Part shown: positions 1 to 7,941 of the stretch, piece after piece | Layout: every line of letters starts with the position of its first letter | Position numbering within the stretch: the stretch's first letter is position 1 | Assembly: GCA_946553025.1 (NCBI GenBank) | Contig: CAMNRM010000009.1 | Span: 1-64,000 of the forward strand | DNA from: an uncultured Clostridium sp. | Lineage (GTDB): Bacteria; Bacillota; Clostridia; Lachnospirales; Lachnospiraceae | DNA length: 64,000 nucleotides | Direction of reading: 5' to 3' | Made by a program: the position numbers and the translations under genes | The notes under the pieces: generated by a model | What the model was told of the DNA's origin: nothing | Database searches by the model: none | The model's input: only the letters and a program-made list of their open reading frames with translations

Positions 1-2339
1 GCGGCGGTTTCGGAAATCGTGACGGCCAGGGAAGAGATGGCCAGAGAAGCGGCGGCTTCGGAAGCCGTGACGGTCAGGGAAGAGATGGCCAGAGAAGCGG
101 CGGTTTCGGAAACCGTGACGGTCAGTCAAGAGATGGTCAGAGAAGCGGCGGCTTTGGAAACCGTGATGGTCAGGGAAGAGATGGCCAGAGAAGCGGCGGT
201 TTCGGAAGCCGTGACGGTCAGTCAAGAGATGGCCAGAGAAGCGGCGGTTTCGGAAATCGTGACGGTCAAAGAGGCGGTTATGGGAACCGCGACGGTCAGG
301 GAAGAGATGGTCAGAGAAGCGGCGGTTTCGGAAATCGTGACGGCCAGGGAAGAGATCACCAGGGAGGACGTTCCGGCGATCGCCGCAGTCAGGGTTCCAA
401 GTCAGCCTTTGATTCGCCGATCCAGACCAAACCGACCAGCGGCCGTCAGAATAAGAATGCCTATAAAAATGATAAATATGATAAGAGAAAGCATGAGGAA
501 GAAGAGGGCCGCTTAAAGGGCGGAAAGCCTGCAAAGGGTGCCTTTATTATGCCGCAAAAGCCTGTAAAGGAAAAGGAAGAAGCCGTAAAGGTTATTACCC
601 TTCCCGAGGCAATTACCATTAAGGAACTGGCAGAGAAGATGAAGGTTCAGCCGTCCGTAATTGTCGGCAAGCTCTTTAAAGAAAAGGGTCAGATGGTTAC
701 GGTGAACCAGGAAGTGGATTACGATCAGGCAGAAGAAATCGCTATGGAATTTGATATCCTCTGCGAAAAGGAAGAAAAGATCGATGTGATTGCCGAACTC
801 TTAAAGGAAGCCGAGGAGAATGAAGACGATATGGTAACCAGACCGCCGGTAGTCTGCGTTATGGGCCATGTTGACCACGGAAAAACCTCTCTTCTTGACG
901 CTATCCGAAAGACGAACGTTACCGCAAAAGAAGCCGGCGGCATTACCCAGCACATCGGTGCCTATGTGGTTGAAATCAATAACCAGAAGATTACCTTCTT
1001 AGATACCCCGGGACACGAGGCGTTTACCGCTATGCGTATGCGCGGCGCTCAGTCTACGGACATTGCTATTTTGGTGGTTGCCGCGGATGACGGCGTAATG
1101 CCCCAGACCGTGGAAGCAATCAATCATGCCAAGGCTGCGGGTGTGGAGATTATCGTTGCCGTGAATAAGATTGATAAGCCAAGCGCCAATGTAGATCGGG
1201 TAAAGCAGGAGATGAGCGAGTATGAACTGGTTCCGGAGGACTGGGGCGGAAGCACCATCTTTGTTCCGGTTTCGGCACACACCCAGGAAGGCATTAAAGA
1301 TCTTCTGGAGATGATCCTTCTGACTGCAGAGGTAAAGGAACTGAAGGCAAATCCCGACCGGAAGGCAAGAGGTCTGGTGATCGAGGCAGAACTGGATAAG
1401 GGTAAAGGCCCGGTTGCCACGATTCTGGTACAGAAGGGAACGCTTCACGTAGGAGATAATGTGGCGGTAGGTGCCTGCTACGGCAAGGTCCGCGCCATGA
1501 TGGACGATAAAGGACGCCGCGTAAAAGAAGCCGGGCCGTCAACCCCGGTAGAGATTCTGGGCTTAAACGATGTGCCCAACGCAGGCGAGATATTTGTAGA
1601 AACAGAGAATGAGAAGGAATCGAGAGCATTTGCAGAAACATTCATTGCCGAGGAAAAGAACCGTCTGATTGACGATACCAAGGCCAAACTTTCCCTGGAC
1701 GCTTTGTTCAGCCAGATTAAGGCAGGAAATATCAAGGAACTGCCGATTATTATCAAGGCCGATGTACAGGGTTCTGTGGAGGCCGTAAAGCAGAGTCTGG
1801 TGAAGCTGTCGAACGAAGAGGTTATGGTGAAGGTGATTCACGGCGGCGTAGGCGCGATCAATGAGTCCGACGTTACCTTAGCTTCCGCTTCCAATGCGAT
1901 TATTATCGGCTTTAATGTGCGCCCGGATGTTATGGCAAAGTCCATGGCAGAGCAGGAGAAGGTGGATGTGCGCCTGTACAAGGTAATTTACCAGGCGATT
2001 GAGGATGTGGAAGCGGCTATGCGCGGTATGCTTGATCCGATTTTTGAGGAAAAAATTATCGGTCACGCAGTTGTACGCCAGACCTTTAAGGCTTCGGGTG
2101 TGGGAACCATTGCCGGTTCTTACGTCCTGGACGGACAGCTCACCCGCGGATGCAGCGCAAGGATTACCCGCGACGGCGTACAGATTTTCGACGGCCCGTT
2201 AGCTTCCTTAAAGCGTTTTAAGGACGATGTCAAGGAAGTTAAGGCAAATTATGAATGCGGTCTTGTCTTTGAGAAGTTCAATGACCTTCAGGAAGATGAT
2301 ATGATTGAAGCTTATGCTATGGTGGAGGTTCCTCGATAG
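1..2339 (+). CDS. infB: Translation initiation factor IF-2 (5' truncated by window)
   Basis: IF-2 is the GTPase that places initiator tRNA on the 30S subunit and promotes subunit joining. The frame beginning at base 3 is open without a stop from the window edge to the TAG at 2337-2339, so the gene starts outside. The G domain shows GHVDHGKT (about 867-890), [22 protein letters not shown] and SAH, followed by the beta-barrel and C-terminal initiator-tRNA-binding domains. Bases 3 to about 370 encode seven or so copies of a 16-residue Gly/Arg-rich unit ([16 protein letters not shown] and variants), then a basic, charged linker. The internal ATG at 549 is not the likely start because homologous linker sequence continues upstream. 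A different open frame over 19-516 is a shadow of this repeat. It heads an operon with rbfA, whose start lies 9 bases after the stop. Confidence 0.97.
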   Translation, partial: GGFGNRDGQGRDGQRSGGFGSRDGQGRDGQRSGGFGNRDGQSRDGQRSGGFGNRDGQGRDGQRSGGFGSRDGQSRDGQRSGGFGNRDGQRGGYGNRDGQGRDGQRSGGFGNRDGQGRDHQGGRSGDRRSQGSKSAFDSPIQTKPTSGRQNKNAYKNDKYDKRKHEEEEGRLKGGKPAKGAFIMPQKPVKEKEEAVKVITLPEAITIKELAEKMKVQPSVIVGKLFKEKGQMVTVNQEVDYDQAEEIAMEFDILCEKEEKIDVIAELLKEAEENEDDMVTRPPVVCVMGHVDHGKTSLLDAIRKTNVTAKEAGGITQHIGAYVVEINNQKITFLDTPGHEAFTAMRMRGAQSTDIAILVVAADDGVMPQTVEAINHAKAAGVEIIVAVNKIDKPSANVDRVKQEMSEYELVPEDWGGSTIFVPVSAHTQEGIKDLLEMILLTAEVKELKANPDRKARGLVIEAELDKGKGPVATILVQKGTLHVGDNVAVGACYGKVRAMMDDKGRRVKEAGPSTPVEILGLNDVPNAGEIFVETENEKESRAFAETFIAEEKNRLIDDTKAKLSLDALFSQIKAGNIKELPIIIKADVQGSVEAVKQSLVKLSNEEVMVKVIHGGVGAINESDVTLASASNAIIIGFNVRPDVMAKSMAEQEKVDVRLYKVIYQAIEDVEAAMRGMLDPIFEEKIIGHAVVRQTFKASGVGTIAGSYVLDGQLTRGCSARITRDGVQIFDGPLASLKRFKDDVKEVKANYECGLVFEKFNDLQEDDMIEAYAMVEVPR

Positions 2340-2348
2340 GAGCGTAGA

Positions 2349-2708
2349 ATGAGAAAAAACAGCATTAAGAATACAAGAATTAACATGGAGGTGCAGAGGG
2401 AATTAAGCGAGATTATCCGCAGAGAAATTAAAGATCCCCGGATTCACCCGATGACCACCGTCGTAAGGACGGAAGTTACCCCCGATTTAAAGTACTGCAA
2501 GGCATTTATCAGTGTTCTGGGCGACGATGAAGCCGCTCAGAACACCCTTGCAGGTCTAAAAAGCGGTGTAGGCTATATTCGCCGGGAACTTGCCCGGCGG
2601 GTGAACCTGCGCAATACTCCGGAAATTACATTTATTTTGGATCAGTCCATAGCTTATGGAGTGAATATGTCCCATTTAATTGATGAGGTAACAAAAGACT
2701 TAAAATAG
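2349..2708 (+). CDS. rbfA: 30S ribosome-binding factor RbfA
   Basis: RbfA is a small KH-fold factor that binds 16S rRNA helix 1 during late 30S maturation. The 119-residue product has the usual length and opens with a basic helix (NTRINMEVQRELSEIIRRE), then the KH core with DPRI and the segment TEVTPDLKYCKAFISVLG. The gene starts 9 bases after infB, with a purine-rich AGGAG run overlapping the infB stop, and continues the standard infB-rbfA-nrnA order. Nothing unusual. Confidence 0.96.
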   Translation: MRKNSIKNTRINMEVQRELSEIIRREIKDPRIHPMTTVVRTEVTPDLKYCKAFISVLGDDEAAQNTLAGLKSGVGYIRRELARRVNLRNTPEITFILDQSIAYGVNMSHLIDEVTKDLK

Positions 2709-2738
2709 GTAATTGCGAGTGAAAGGAGAGAGGCGTTC

Positions 2739-3719
2739 ATGTCAATACTGGATACGAAGCTGGCTGGAGCAAAAACGGTTCTGATTCTTGGCCATGTGCA
2801 TCCCGACGGGGACTGCATCGGAAGCTGTCTGGGTCTTTATAATTATCTGAAGGAGGTTTACCCTCACCTGGAACTTACCCTGTGCTTAGAAGAGCCGCCC
2901 CAAAAGTTTTCCTATCTGCAAAATTTTGATCAGATCCGCACAGAATTTGTCTATGAGAAAGTTTTGGATCTCTGCATATGCTTAGACTGCAGCAGTGAAG
3001 ATCGCCTGGGCGAGGGAGGGGAATTGCTGGCCATGGCCAAGGACAGCCTCTGTATCGATCACCATGTGACCAACACCGGCTATGCCGGGGAAAATGTGGT
3101 TGAACCGGATGCCAGTTCCACCAGCGAAGTGCTTTACGGTCTTTTTGAAGAGAGCCGTATCACCAGGGAAATTGCAGAATGTCTTTATACAGGAATTATC
3201 CATGATACCGGGGTATTCAAGTATTCCTGCACTTCCCCTAAAACGATGCGGATTGCAGCAAAGCTGATGGAAACCGGGATAGAATTTGATCGGATTATCG
3301 ACGAGAGTTTTTACCGGAAAACCTATGTCCAGAACCAGATTTTAGGACGCGCCCTTTTGGAGAGCATTACTTTTCTGGACGGTGCCTGTGTATTCAGCGT
3401 CGTCCGGTTAAAGGATATGAAGTTTTACGGCGTGACGAGCAAGGACTTGGATGGGATTGTGGAACAGCTTCGGCTGACCGACGGGGTGGAGTGTGCGATT
3501 TTCCTCTATGAAACCGAAGCCCAGCGCTATAAGGTCAGCCTCCGTTCAAAACAAAAGCTGGACGTGGCAAAGATTGCCGCTTATTTTGGCGGCGGCGGCC
3601 ACGTCCGCGCTGCGGGCTGTACGATGTCGGGGAGCATTTACGATGTGGTCAATAATCTTTCCCTACATATCGAAAAGCAGCTTAAGGAATGGGAGAAGAA
3701 TGCATGTACCACGGAGTAA
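2739..3719 (+). CDS. nrnA: DHH/DHHA1 phosphoesterase, NrnA-type nanoRNase / pAp phosphatase
   Basis: Family members degrade 2-5 nt RNAs and dephosphorylate pAp, and related proteins cleave linear dinucleotides. The 326-residue protein shows the metal motifs HPDGDCIGS (near residue 20), a DCSS segment, DHHVTN (near 109) and a later HDTG. The C-terminal DHHA1 substrate domain ends in the signature GGGGHVRAAG. A GAAAGGAGAG ribosome binding site precedes the ATG. The 3' end overlaps the start of truB by 16 bases, consistent with translational coupling. Its placement between rbfA and truB is typical of Firmicutes. Confidence 0.93.
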   Translation: MSILDTKLAGAKTVLILGHVHPDGDCIGSCLGLYNYLKEVYPHLELTLCLEEPPQKFSYLQNFDQIRTEFVYEKVLDLCICLDCSSEDRLGEGGELLAMAKDSLCIDHHVTNTGYAGENVVEPDASSTSEVLYGLFEESRITREIAECLYTGIIHDTGVFKYSCTSPKTMRIAAKLMETGIEFDRIIDESFYRKTYVQNQILGRALLESITFLDGACVFSVVRLKDMKFYGVTSKDLDGIVEQLRLTDGVECAIFLYETEAQRYKVSLRSKQKLDVAKIAAYFGGGGHVRAAGCTMSGSIYDVVNNLSLHIEKQLKEWEKNACTTE

Positions 3720-4636
3720 TCAATGTGTATAAGGAACCGGGCTTTACCTCCCACGATGTGGTGGCAAAGCTTCGGGGAATTTTAAGACAGAAAAAAATCG
3801 GTCATACCGGAACACTCGACCCGGCAGCCTGCGGCGTTCTGCCGGTGTGCCTGGGGCAGGGGACAAGGATTGCCGATATGCTGACCGAGAAGAAGAAAAC
3901 CTATGAGGCCGTGCTTCTTCTGGGACAGGAAACCGATACACAGGATACGACAGGAGAGGTTCTTTGTCGCCGTCCGGTGAACGTAAGCGAAGAAGAAATC
4001 CGCCGGACGGCCGCCTCCTTTATTGGTCCCCAAAAGCAGGTACCGCCGATGTATTCGGCGCTTAAAGTAGAAGGCAAAAAACTCTACGAGCTGGCACGGG
4101 CGGGAAAAGAAGTAGAACGTCCGGCCAGGGATATCCAGATCGATGAACTGACGATTAACTGGATTAAACTTCCCCGGGTGGGCATGACCGTAACCTGTTC
4201 TAAAGGAACCTATATCCGTACCCTGTGCTATGATTTGGGAAAGGCACTTGGCTGCGGGGGCTGTATGGAAAAGCTTACCCGGACCAGGGTGGAGCGGTTT
4301 CTTATCCGGGACAGCTTAACCCTTTCCCAGATTGAAACCCTGCGCGACGAGAACCGGGTGGAGGAGGTAATTCTTCCGATAGAAGCAATGTTTGACGGGC
4401 CAAGGGCGATTGCCAATGAAGCAGGGAATAAAAAGCTGATCAATGGAAATCCTGTTGCTGCCGAAGATTTTGCCTGCATTTTGCGGGAAGACGGACAGGC
4501 TGAGCCATTCGTACCCAATGCGCTTCCAAAGACAGGGCTGGTGCGGGTTTATTCTGCGGACAGGAAGTTTCTGGGGCTGTATGAATACGAGGAAGGACGC
4601 CGTTTTTGGAAGCCGAAAAAGATGTTTCCGACATAG
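3704..4636 (+). CDS. truB: tRNA pseudouridine(55) synthase
   Basis: TruB isomerises U55 in the T-loop of elongator tRNAs. The product, about 310 residues, begins MYHGVINVYKEPG, which corresponds to the family N-terminus. I chose the ATG at 3704 because GGGAG lies 8 bases upstream; the in-frame ATG at 3689 lacks a good site and would add residues unlike the family. The catalytic motif GHTGTLDPAACGVLPV is present near residue 34-49 with the nucleophilic Asp. Other family motifs include PPMYSALKVEGKKLYELAR and the CSKGTYIRTL segment. It overlaps nrnA by 16 bases. Confidence 0.95.
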   Translation: MYHGVINVYKEPGFTSHDVVAKLRGILRQKKIGHTGTLDPAACGVLPVCLGQGTRIADMLTEKKKTYEAVLLLGQETDTQDTTGEVLCRRPVNVSEEEIRRTAASFIGPQKQVPPMYSALKVEGKKLYELARAGKEVERPARDIQIDELTINWIKLPRVGMTVTCSKGTYIRTLCYDLGKALGCGGCMEKLTRTRVERFLIRDSLTLSQIETLRDENRVEEVILPIEAMFDGPRAIANEAGNKKLINGNPVAAEDFACILREDGQAEPFVPNALPKTGLVRVYSADRKFLGLYEYEEGRRFWKPKKMFPT

Positions 4637-4668
4637 GGTGTTTTGCGGTTCTTTTTCAGGGCGGCGTT

Positions 4669-4691
4669 GCTGTGAACGTGTGAACAGTAAC
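4669..4691 (+). repeat. Dispersed 23-bp intergenic repeat, copy 1
   Basis: The sequence reads GCTGTGAAC followed directly by GTGTGAACAGTAAC and lies between truB and ribF. A copy differing at one base (position 9) occurs at 44321-44343, and a degenerate one (about 17 of 23 matches) at 10524-10546. It contains a short direct duplication of TGTGAAC. Role unknown. Confidence 0.6.
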
Positions 4692-4715
4692 AAACAGGAC
4701 AGGGAGAGAAATAGG

Positions 4716-5675
4716 ATGAATTATATAGAAAACTGCCCGGACTTTTATCTGAAGGAACCTACGGTGGTCACGATAGGAAAATTTGACGGCAGGCACAGAG
4801 GGCATCAGAAGCTTTTAAGCACTATGCTGGAATTAAAAAAAACCTATGGCTATAGAACTGCGGTCTTTACCTTCAGCATAGCCCCCGGCGATCTGGTCGA
4901 AGGAAAACGCCATACCGTGATTACAACCAACCTAGAGCGGAAGAATAATTTACAGAAAATGGGTATGGATGTTCTGGTGGAATATCCTTTTACCAGAGAG
5001 GTTTCCCAGATGAGCGCCGAGGAATTTGTTCGTGAGATTTTGGTTGGGCGGATGCAGGCAAAGGCAATTGTTGTAGGGACGGACTGCGGTTTTGGCTATA
5101 AACGTTCGGGAAATGCAAAGCTTCTGGAAAAGCTTTCGCCGGTTTACGATTATCATCTTGTGGTTATTGAGAAGGAAAAAGACGAAGACAGGGAAATCAG
5201 CAGCACCTACATCCGCGAGGAACTGGATAAGGGCGATATCGAAAAAGCCAATGAACTCTTAGGCGAACCCTATTATATTCATGGAACCGTCGTCCACGGA
5301 AACCATATCGGTGAACCTCTTTTGGGGTTTCCCACGGCAAACCTTCTTCCGCCGCCCGAAAAACACCTGCCGCCCTTTGGTGTCTATGTGGCTCAGGTGC
5401 TTATTGACGGGAAGCTTTACGGCGGTGTGACCAATATTGGAAAAAAACCCACGATTAAAGGAAAAGACGGCGAAGATTACCGCCCGACAGGGGTGGAAAC
5501 CTTTGTTTTTGACTATGACGGAGATTTATACGGACAGGAAATCGAAGTAGGGCTTTTACACTTTATCCGCCCGGAGAGAAAGATGAGCGGGCTGGAGGAA
5601 TTAAAAGCGCAGATAACGAAGGATAAGGATTTTGGGAGGGCGTTTTTGGCGGAGAGGAGTTGGGATAATGCATAG
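4716..5675 (+). CDS. ribF: Bifunctional riboflavin kinase / FAD synthetase
   Basis: RibF phosphorylates riboflavin to FMN and adenylylates FMN to FAD. The N-terminal nucleotidyltransferase domain carries TIGKFDGRHRGHQ (near residue 18-30), a variant of the GxFDGxHxGH motif, and EISSTYIRE. The C-terminal kinase domain has GNHIGEPLLGFPTANL and TNIGKKPT. I start at the ATG at 4716 behind AGGGAGAG, giving 319 residues, the usual size. The open frame extends upstream to 4443 but that stretch lies inside truB. The last 8 bases overlap the start of the following ATPase gene. Confidence 0.95.
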   Translation: MNYIENCPDFYLKEPTVVTIGKFDGRHRGHQKLLSTMLELKKTYGYRTAVFTFSIAPGDLVEGKRHTVITTNLERKNNLQKMGMDVLVEYPFTREVSQMSAEEFVREILVGRMQAKAIVVGTDCGFGYKRSGNAKLLEKLSPVYDYHLVVIEKEKDEDREISSTYIREELDKGDIEKANELLGEPYYIHGTVVHGNHIGEPLLGFPTANLLPPPEKHLPPFGVYVAQVLIDGKLYGGVTNIGKKPTIKGKDGEDYRPTGVETFVFDYDGDLYGQEIEVGLLHFIRPERKMSGLEELKAQITKDKDFGRAFLAERSWDNA

Positions 5676-7005
5676 GTTGATTATTCATCAACTTGGGCCA
5701 ATAAAACATTGTGAACTGGAATGTTCTTCTTTTATGACTTTAACAGGTTTTCAGGCATCAGGAAAAAGTACAATTGCAAAAGCTGTTTATTACTTCCGGA
5801 CAATCAAAGAAGATATTATGGAATTAGCCGTGAGGCAGACACTGAGTAAAAACTGGATGGGCAGTTTAGAAGACAGTGATTACCCTGAAACAGTAAAGGA
5901 TCTGGAAGATGGGCTAAAAAGATATCTGGTAAAAAAATATAGGAACACCTTTGGCCTAGTCAAGGGAAGAGAACATGGAACCTATCTGGAATATTATTTT
6001 ACTAAAACCTGTTTTGTGAAATTTATTTTGTCCCCGGATATGGAAGTCCCTGTTCCCAATGAATGTCAAATTATTTTTAGTGATGAATTAAGCGATTTTC
6101 TTCAGAAAAAAAACGATTGCTTTTCCAGCACTCCATTAGGTGTGCCGGAGAAAGAGAAAAAACAGCTGTACGCAGAACTGTATCAGCTGTTTGATGATTC
6201 CTGTATGGTTGTCTATATTCCGGCAGGGCGCAGTATGATAACTTTATTGTCCCAGCAGTTTAACTATATCTATGCAACAATGGATGACAGTCAAAGGCGT
6301 TCATTAGACAGCTGTACAAGAGATTATATTGAACGTACACTGCGTCTTAAAGGAGAATTTTCTGATGGTCTTTATGGATTAACTCCGGTTTTTCCTGAAA
6401 AATATGATCTGCTTTCTGAATCGGTCAGACAGGCAGTAAACCTGATAAAAGCAGTGCTGCGTGGGGACTATCGCTGCAGTAATGGTGAAGAACAGATAAT
6501 TCTTGCTGATGGGAAATATGTAAAGCTTAATTATGCTTCTTCCGGTCAGCAGGAATGTGTTTGGATATTAAATTTATTATATTATTATCTTTTGCAGCAG
6601 AAACCGGTTTTATTTATTATTGAGGAACCAGAAGCCCATTTATTTCCTGAGTCACAAAAATATATTACCGAACTGATTGCGCTGGTTAATCGCTGCGGAC
6701 ATTCGATAATTCTGACCACACACAGCCCGTATGTCCTGGGAACATTAAATAATTTATTATATGCCTGTACAATTCCAAAGCAGTATCAAAAAAAAGCATC
6801 GGAAATAATTCATAAATCCTTATGGATCGATTTTCATTGTTTTGCGTCCTGGTTTGTGAAAAATGGAACGATTGAAAACTGTATGGATGAAGAAATCCAT
6901 ATGATACAGAATGAAAAAATTGATGAAATTTCAAAAGTCATTAACGATGATTTTGAACGGCTGTTGGATTTGCAGATAACAAATGAGGATGGTGCAAACG
7001 TATAA
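5668..7005 (+). CDS. AAA-family (OLD/AAA_15-like) ATPase of a two-gene cassette
   Basis: Residue 1 is taken at 5668 (MHRLIIHQLGPIKHCELE), where related ABC/SMC-type ATPases begin; the frame is open further upstream inside ribF. Visible motifs are Walker A GFQASGKST (K33), a signature-like SSGQQECVW (about 291), Walker B LFIIEEPEAHLF (E319/E320) and the switch segment TTHSPYVLG (about 350). This layout matches AAA ATPases of the OLD/AAA_15/AAA_21 type that drive many phage-defence systems. The gene begins inside the ribF stop and its TAA shares one base with the ATG of the next gene (TAATG), so the pair is coupled. It is visibly more AT-rich than ribF and csoR on either side, which suggests acquisition. 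The exact substrate is unknown. Confidence 0.85.
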   Translation: MHRLIIHQLGPIKHCELECSSFMTLTGFQASGKSTIAKAVYYFRTIKEDIMELAVRQTLSKNWMGSLEDSDYPETVKDLEDGLKRYLVKKYRNTFGLVKGREHGTYLEYYFTKTCFVKFILSPDMEVPVPNECQIIFSDELSDFLQKKNDCFSSTPLGVPEKEKKQLYAELYQLFDDSCMVVYIPAGRSMITLLSQQFNYIYATMDDSQRRSLDSCTRDYIERTLRLKGEFSDGLYGLTPVFPEKYDLLSESVRQAVNLIKAVLRGDYRCSNGEEQIILADGKYVKLNYASSGQQECVWILNLLYYYLLQQKPVLFIIEEPEAHLFPESQKYITELIALVNRCGHSIILTTHSPYVLGTLNNLLYACTIPKQYQKKASEIIHKSLWIDFHCFASWFVKNGTIENCMDEEIHMIQNEKIDEISKVINDDFERLLDLQITNEDGANV

Positions 7006-7430
7006 TGCCATTAAAAGATTTTCCGTCTTTGTGCAGTAAAAATGCTGTACAGATAGTATCAAAAGATAAGAAAAATCCGCAGTATCACAAGGGACTTAAT
7101 CCCAGGAAAGCTTATGTGACACAGTATCAAATTGATGGAGTAGTGATAAAAACAGGAAGCCGATGTGATTATCTGCTTATGAATGAAGAATCACAAACAG
7201 CGTATTTGATTGAATTAAAAGGTTCAGATTTAGTAAAAGCTGCAGAACAATTAGAAGCAACCGAACGTATTCTGGGGAAAGAACTTGCAGCGTACCGTAA
7301 ATTATATCGTATTGTTGCCAAGAAATGCAAGACACAGGAGATACATTCATCGTCATACAGGAAATATCAGCTTCGCTGGAAAGGGAGGCTTATGCAGAAG
7401 ACAGGATGTATTGAAGAAATAATCGAATAA
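7005..7430 (+). CDS. Small PD-(D/E)XK-like nuclease candidate partnered with the ATPase
   Basis: A 141-residue protein coupled to the upstream ATPase by a TAATG junction. A candidate nuclease core is visible: D55 in RCDYLL, then E70 and K72 in YLIELKG, followed by a helix with an AAEQL segment. The spacing D-(14)-E-x-K and the hydrophobic strands fit the PD-(D/E)XK fold. The N-terminus is basic (QIVSKDKKNPQYHKG). I do not recognise a named family. The context, ATPase plus nuclease as an isolated AT-rich pair in a housekeeping locus, suggests an antiphage effector, but that is inference. A terminator follows at 7441. Confidence 0.7.
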   Translation: MPLKDFPSLCSKNAVQIVSKDKKNPQYHKGLNPRKAYVTQYQIDGVVIKTGSRCDYLLMNEESQTAYLIELKGSDLVKAAEQLEATERILGKELAAYRKLYRIVAKKCKTQEIHSSSYRKYQLRWKGRLMQKTGCIEEIIE

Positions 7431-7440
7431 AATAACCGGG

Positions 7441-7482
7441 AAACCACACTTCTTTCATGTGATGATTGTTGTGTGGTTTTTT
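7441..7482 (+). terminator. Rho-independent terminator after the ATPase/nuclease cassette
   Basis: AACCACAC (7442-7449) pairs with GTGTGGTT (7471-7478) and is followed by a T run. It closes the transcript from infB/ribF through the cassette before the copper module. Confidence 0.85.
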
Positions 7483-7531
7483 GATTTTTAAGAAACTTTG
7501 ACTTTAAAAATGGAAAAAAAGAAAAAAACGC

Positions 7532-7560
7532 TTGCAAAATACCCATAGGGGGTATATACT
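7532..7560 (+). promoter_or_regulatory. csoR-copA promoter with CsoR operator in the spacer
   Basis: TTGCAA (7532-7537) and TATACT (7555-7560) are separated by 17 bases. The spacer is occupied by ATACCCATAGGGGGTAT (7539-7555), a near-palindrome with G/C tracts typical of CsoR operators. CsoR bound here would cover the RNA polymerase site, and Cu(I) binding would release it. The placement points to autoregulation of csoR and copper control of copA. Confidence 0.85.
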
Positions 7561-7590
7561 GAATAAAGAAAGAAAAAAAGGAGATAGATA

Positions 7591-7902
7591 ATGGAAGAAG
7601 TACAAGTACCACAGGGATGCTGCCATAAGACGAAGGAAAGACCAGAAAAAGAATACCGGGATTTAATTAACCGTTTAAACCGGATAGAAGGTCAGATCCG
7701 TGGAATTCGCGGGATGGTTGAGCGGGATGTCTACTGCCCGGAGATTCTGGTTCAGGTGGCTGCGGCAAACGCTGCCCTTAACAGTTTTAATAAAGTTCTT
7801 CTTGCCAACCATATCCGCACCTGTGTTGCGCGGGATATTCAGGAGGGGAAGGAAGAAACGATTGATGAACTGGTGGCTGTTCTGCAAAAATTGATGAAGT
7901 GA
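7591..7902 (+). CDS. csoR: Copper-sensing transcriptional repressor CsoR
   Basis: CsoR/RcnR-family all-helical repressor of 103 residues. The Cu(I)-binding triad is present with canonical spacing: C49 (VYCPE), H74 and C78 (NHIRTC), that is 25 and 4 residues apart. The core LINRLNRIEGQIRGIRGMV matches the DNA-contacting helix of the family. An additional CCH lies at residues 10-12, before the conserved fold. A GGAG ribosome binding site precedes the ATG. The operator in its own promoter and copA 39 bases downstream support a Cu(I)-responsive role instead of formaldehyde or nickel sensing. Confidence 0.95.
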   Translation: MEEVQVPQGCCHKTKERPEKEYRDLINRLNRIEGQIRGIRGMVERDVYCPEILVQVAAANAALNSFNKVLLANHIRTCVARDIQEGKEETIDELVAVLQKLMK

Positions 7903-7941
7903 TTTCGCTTTTAGAATTTAAGGAAGGAGAGTGATGCTTTT

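Noticed and set aside
19-516. 165-residue Ala/Glu/Val-rich open frame
   Set aside because: It lies in a different frame over the Gly/Arg repeat of infB; the purine-rich repeat keeps all frames open.
4443-4715. N-terminal extension of RibF
   Set aside because: This part lies inside truB and its own intergenic gap; family sequence starts at 4716.
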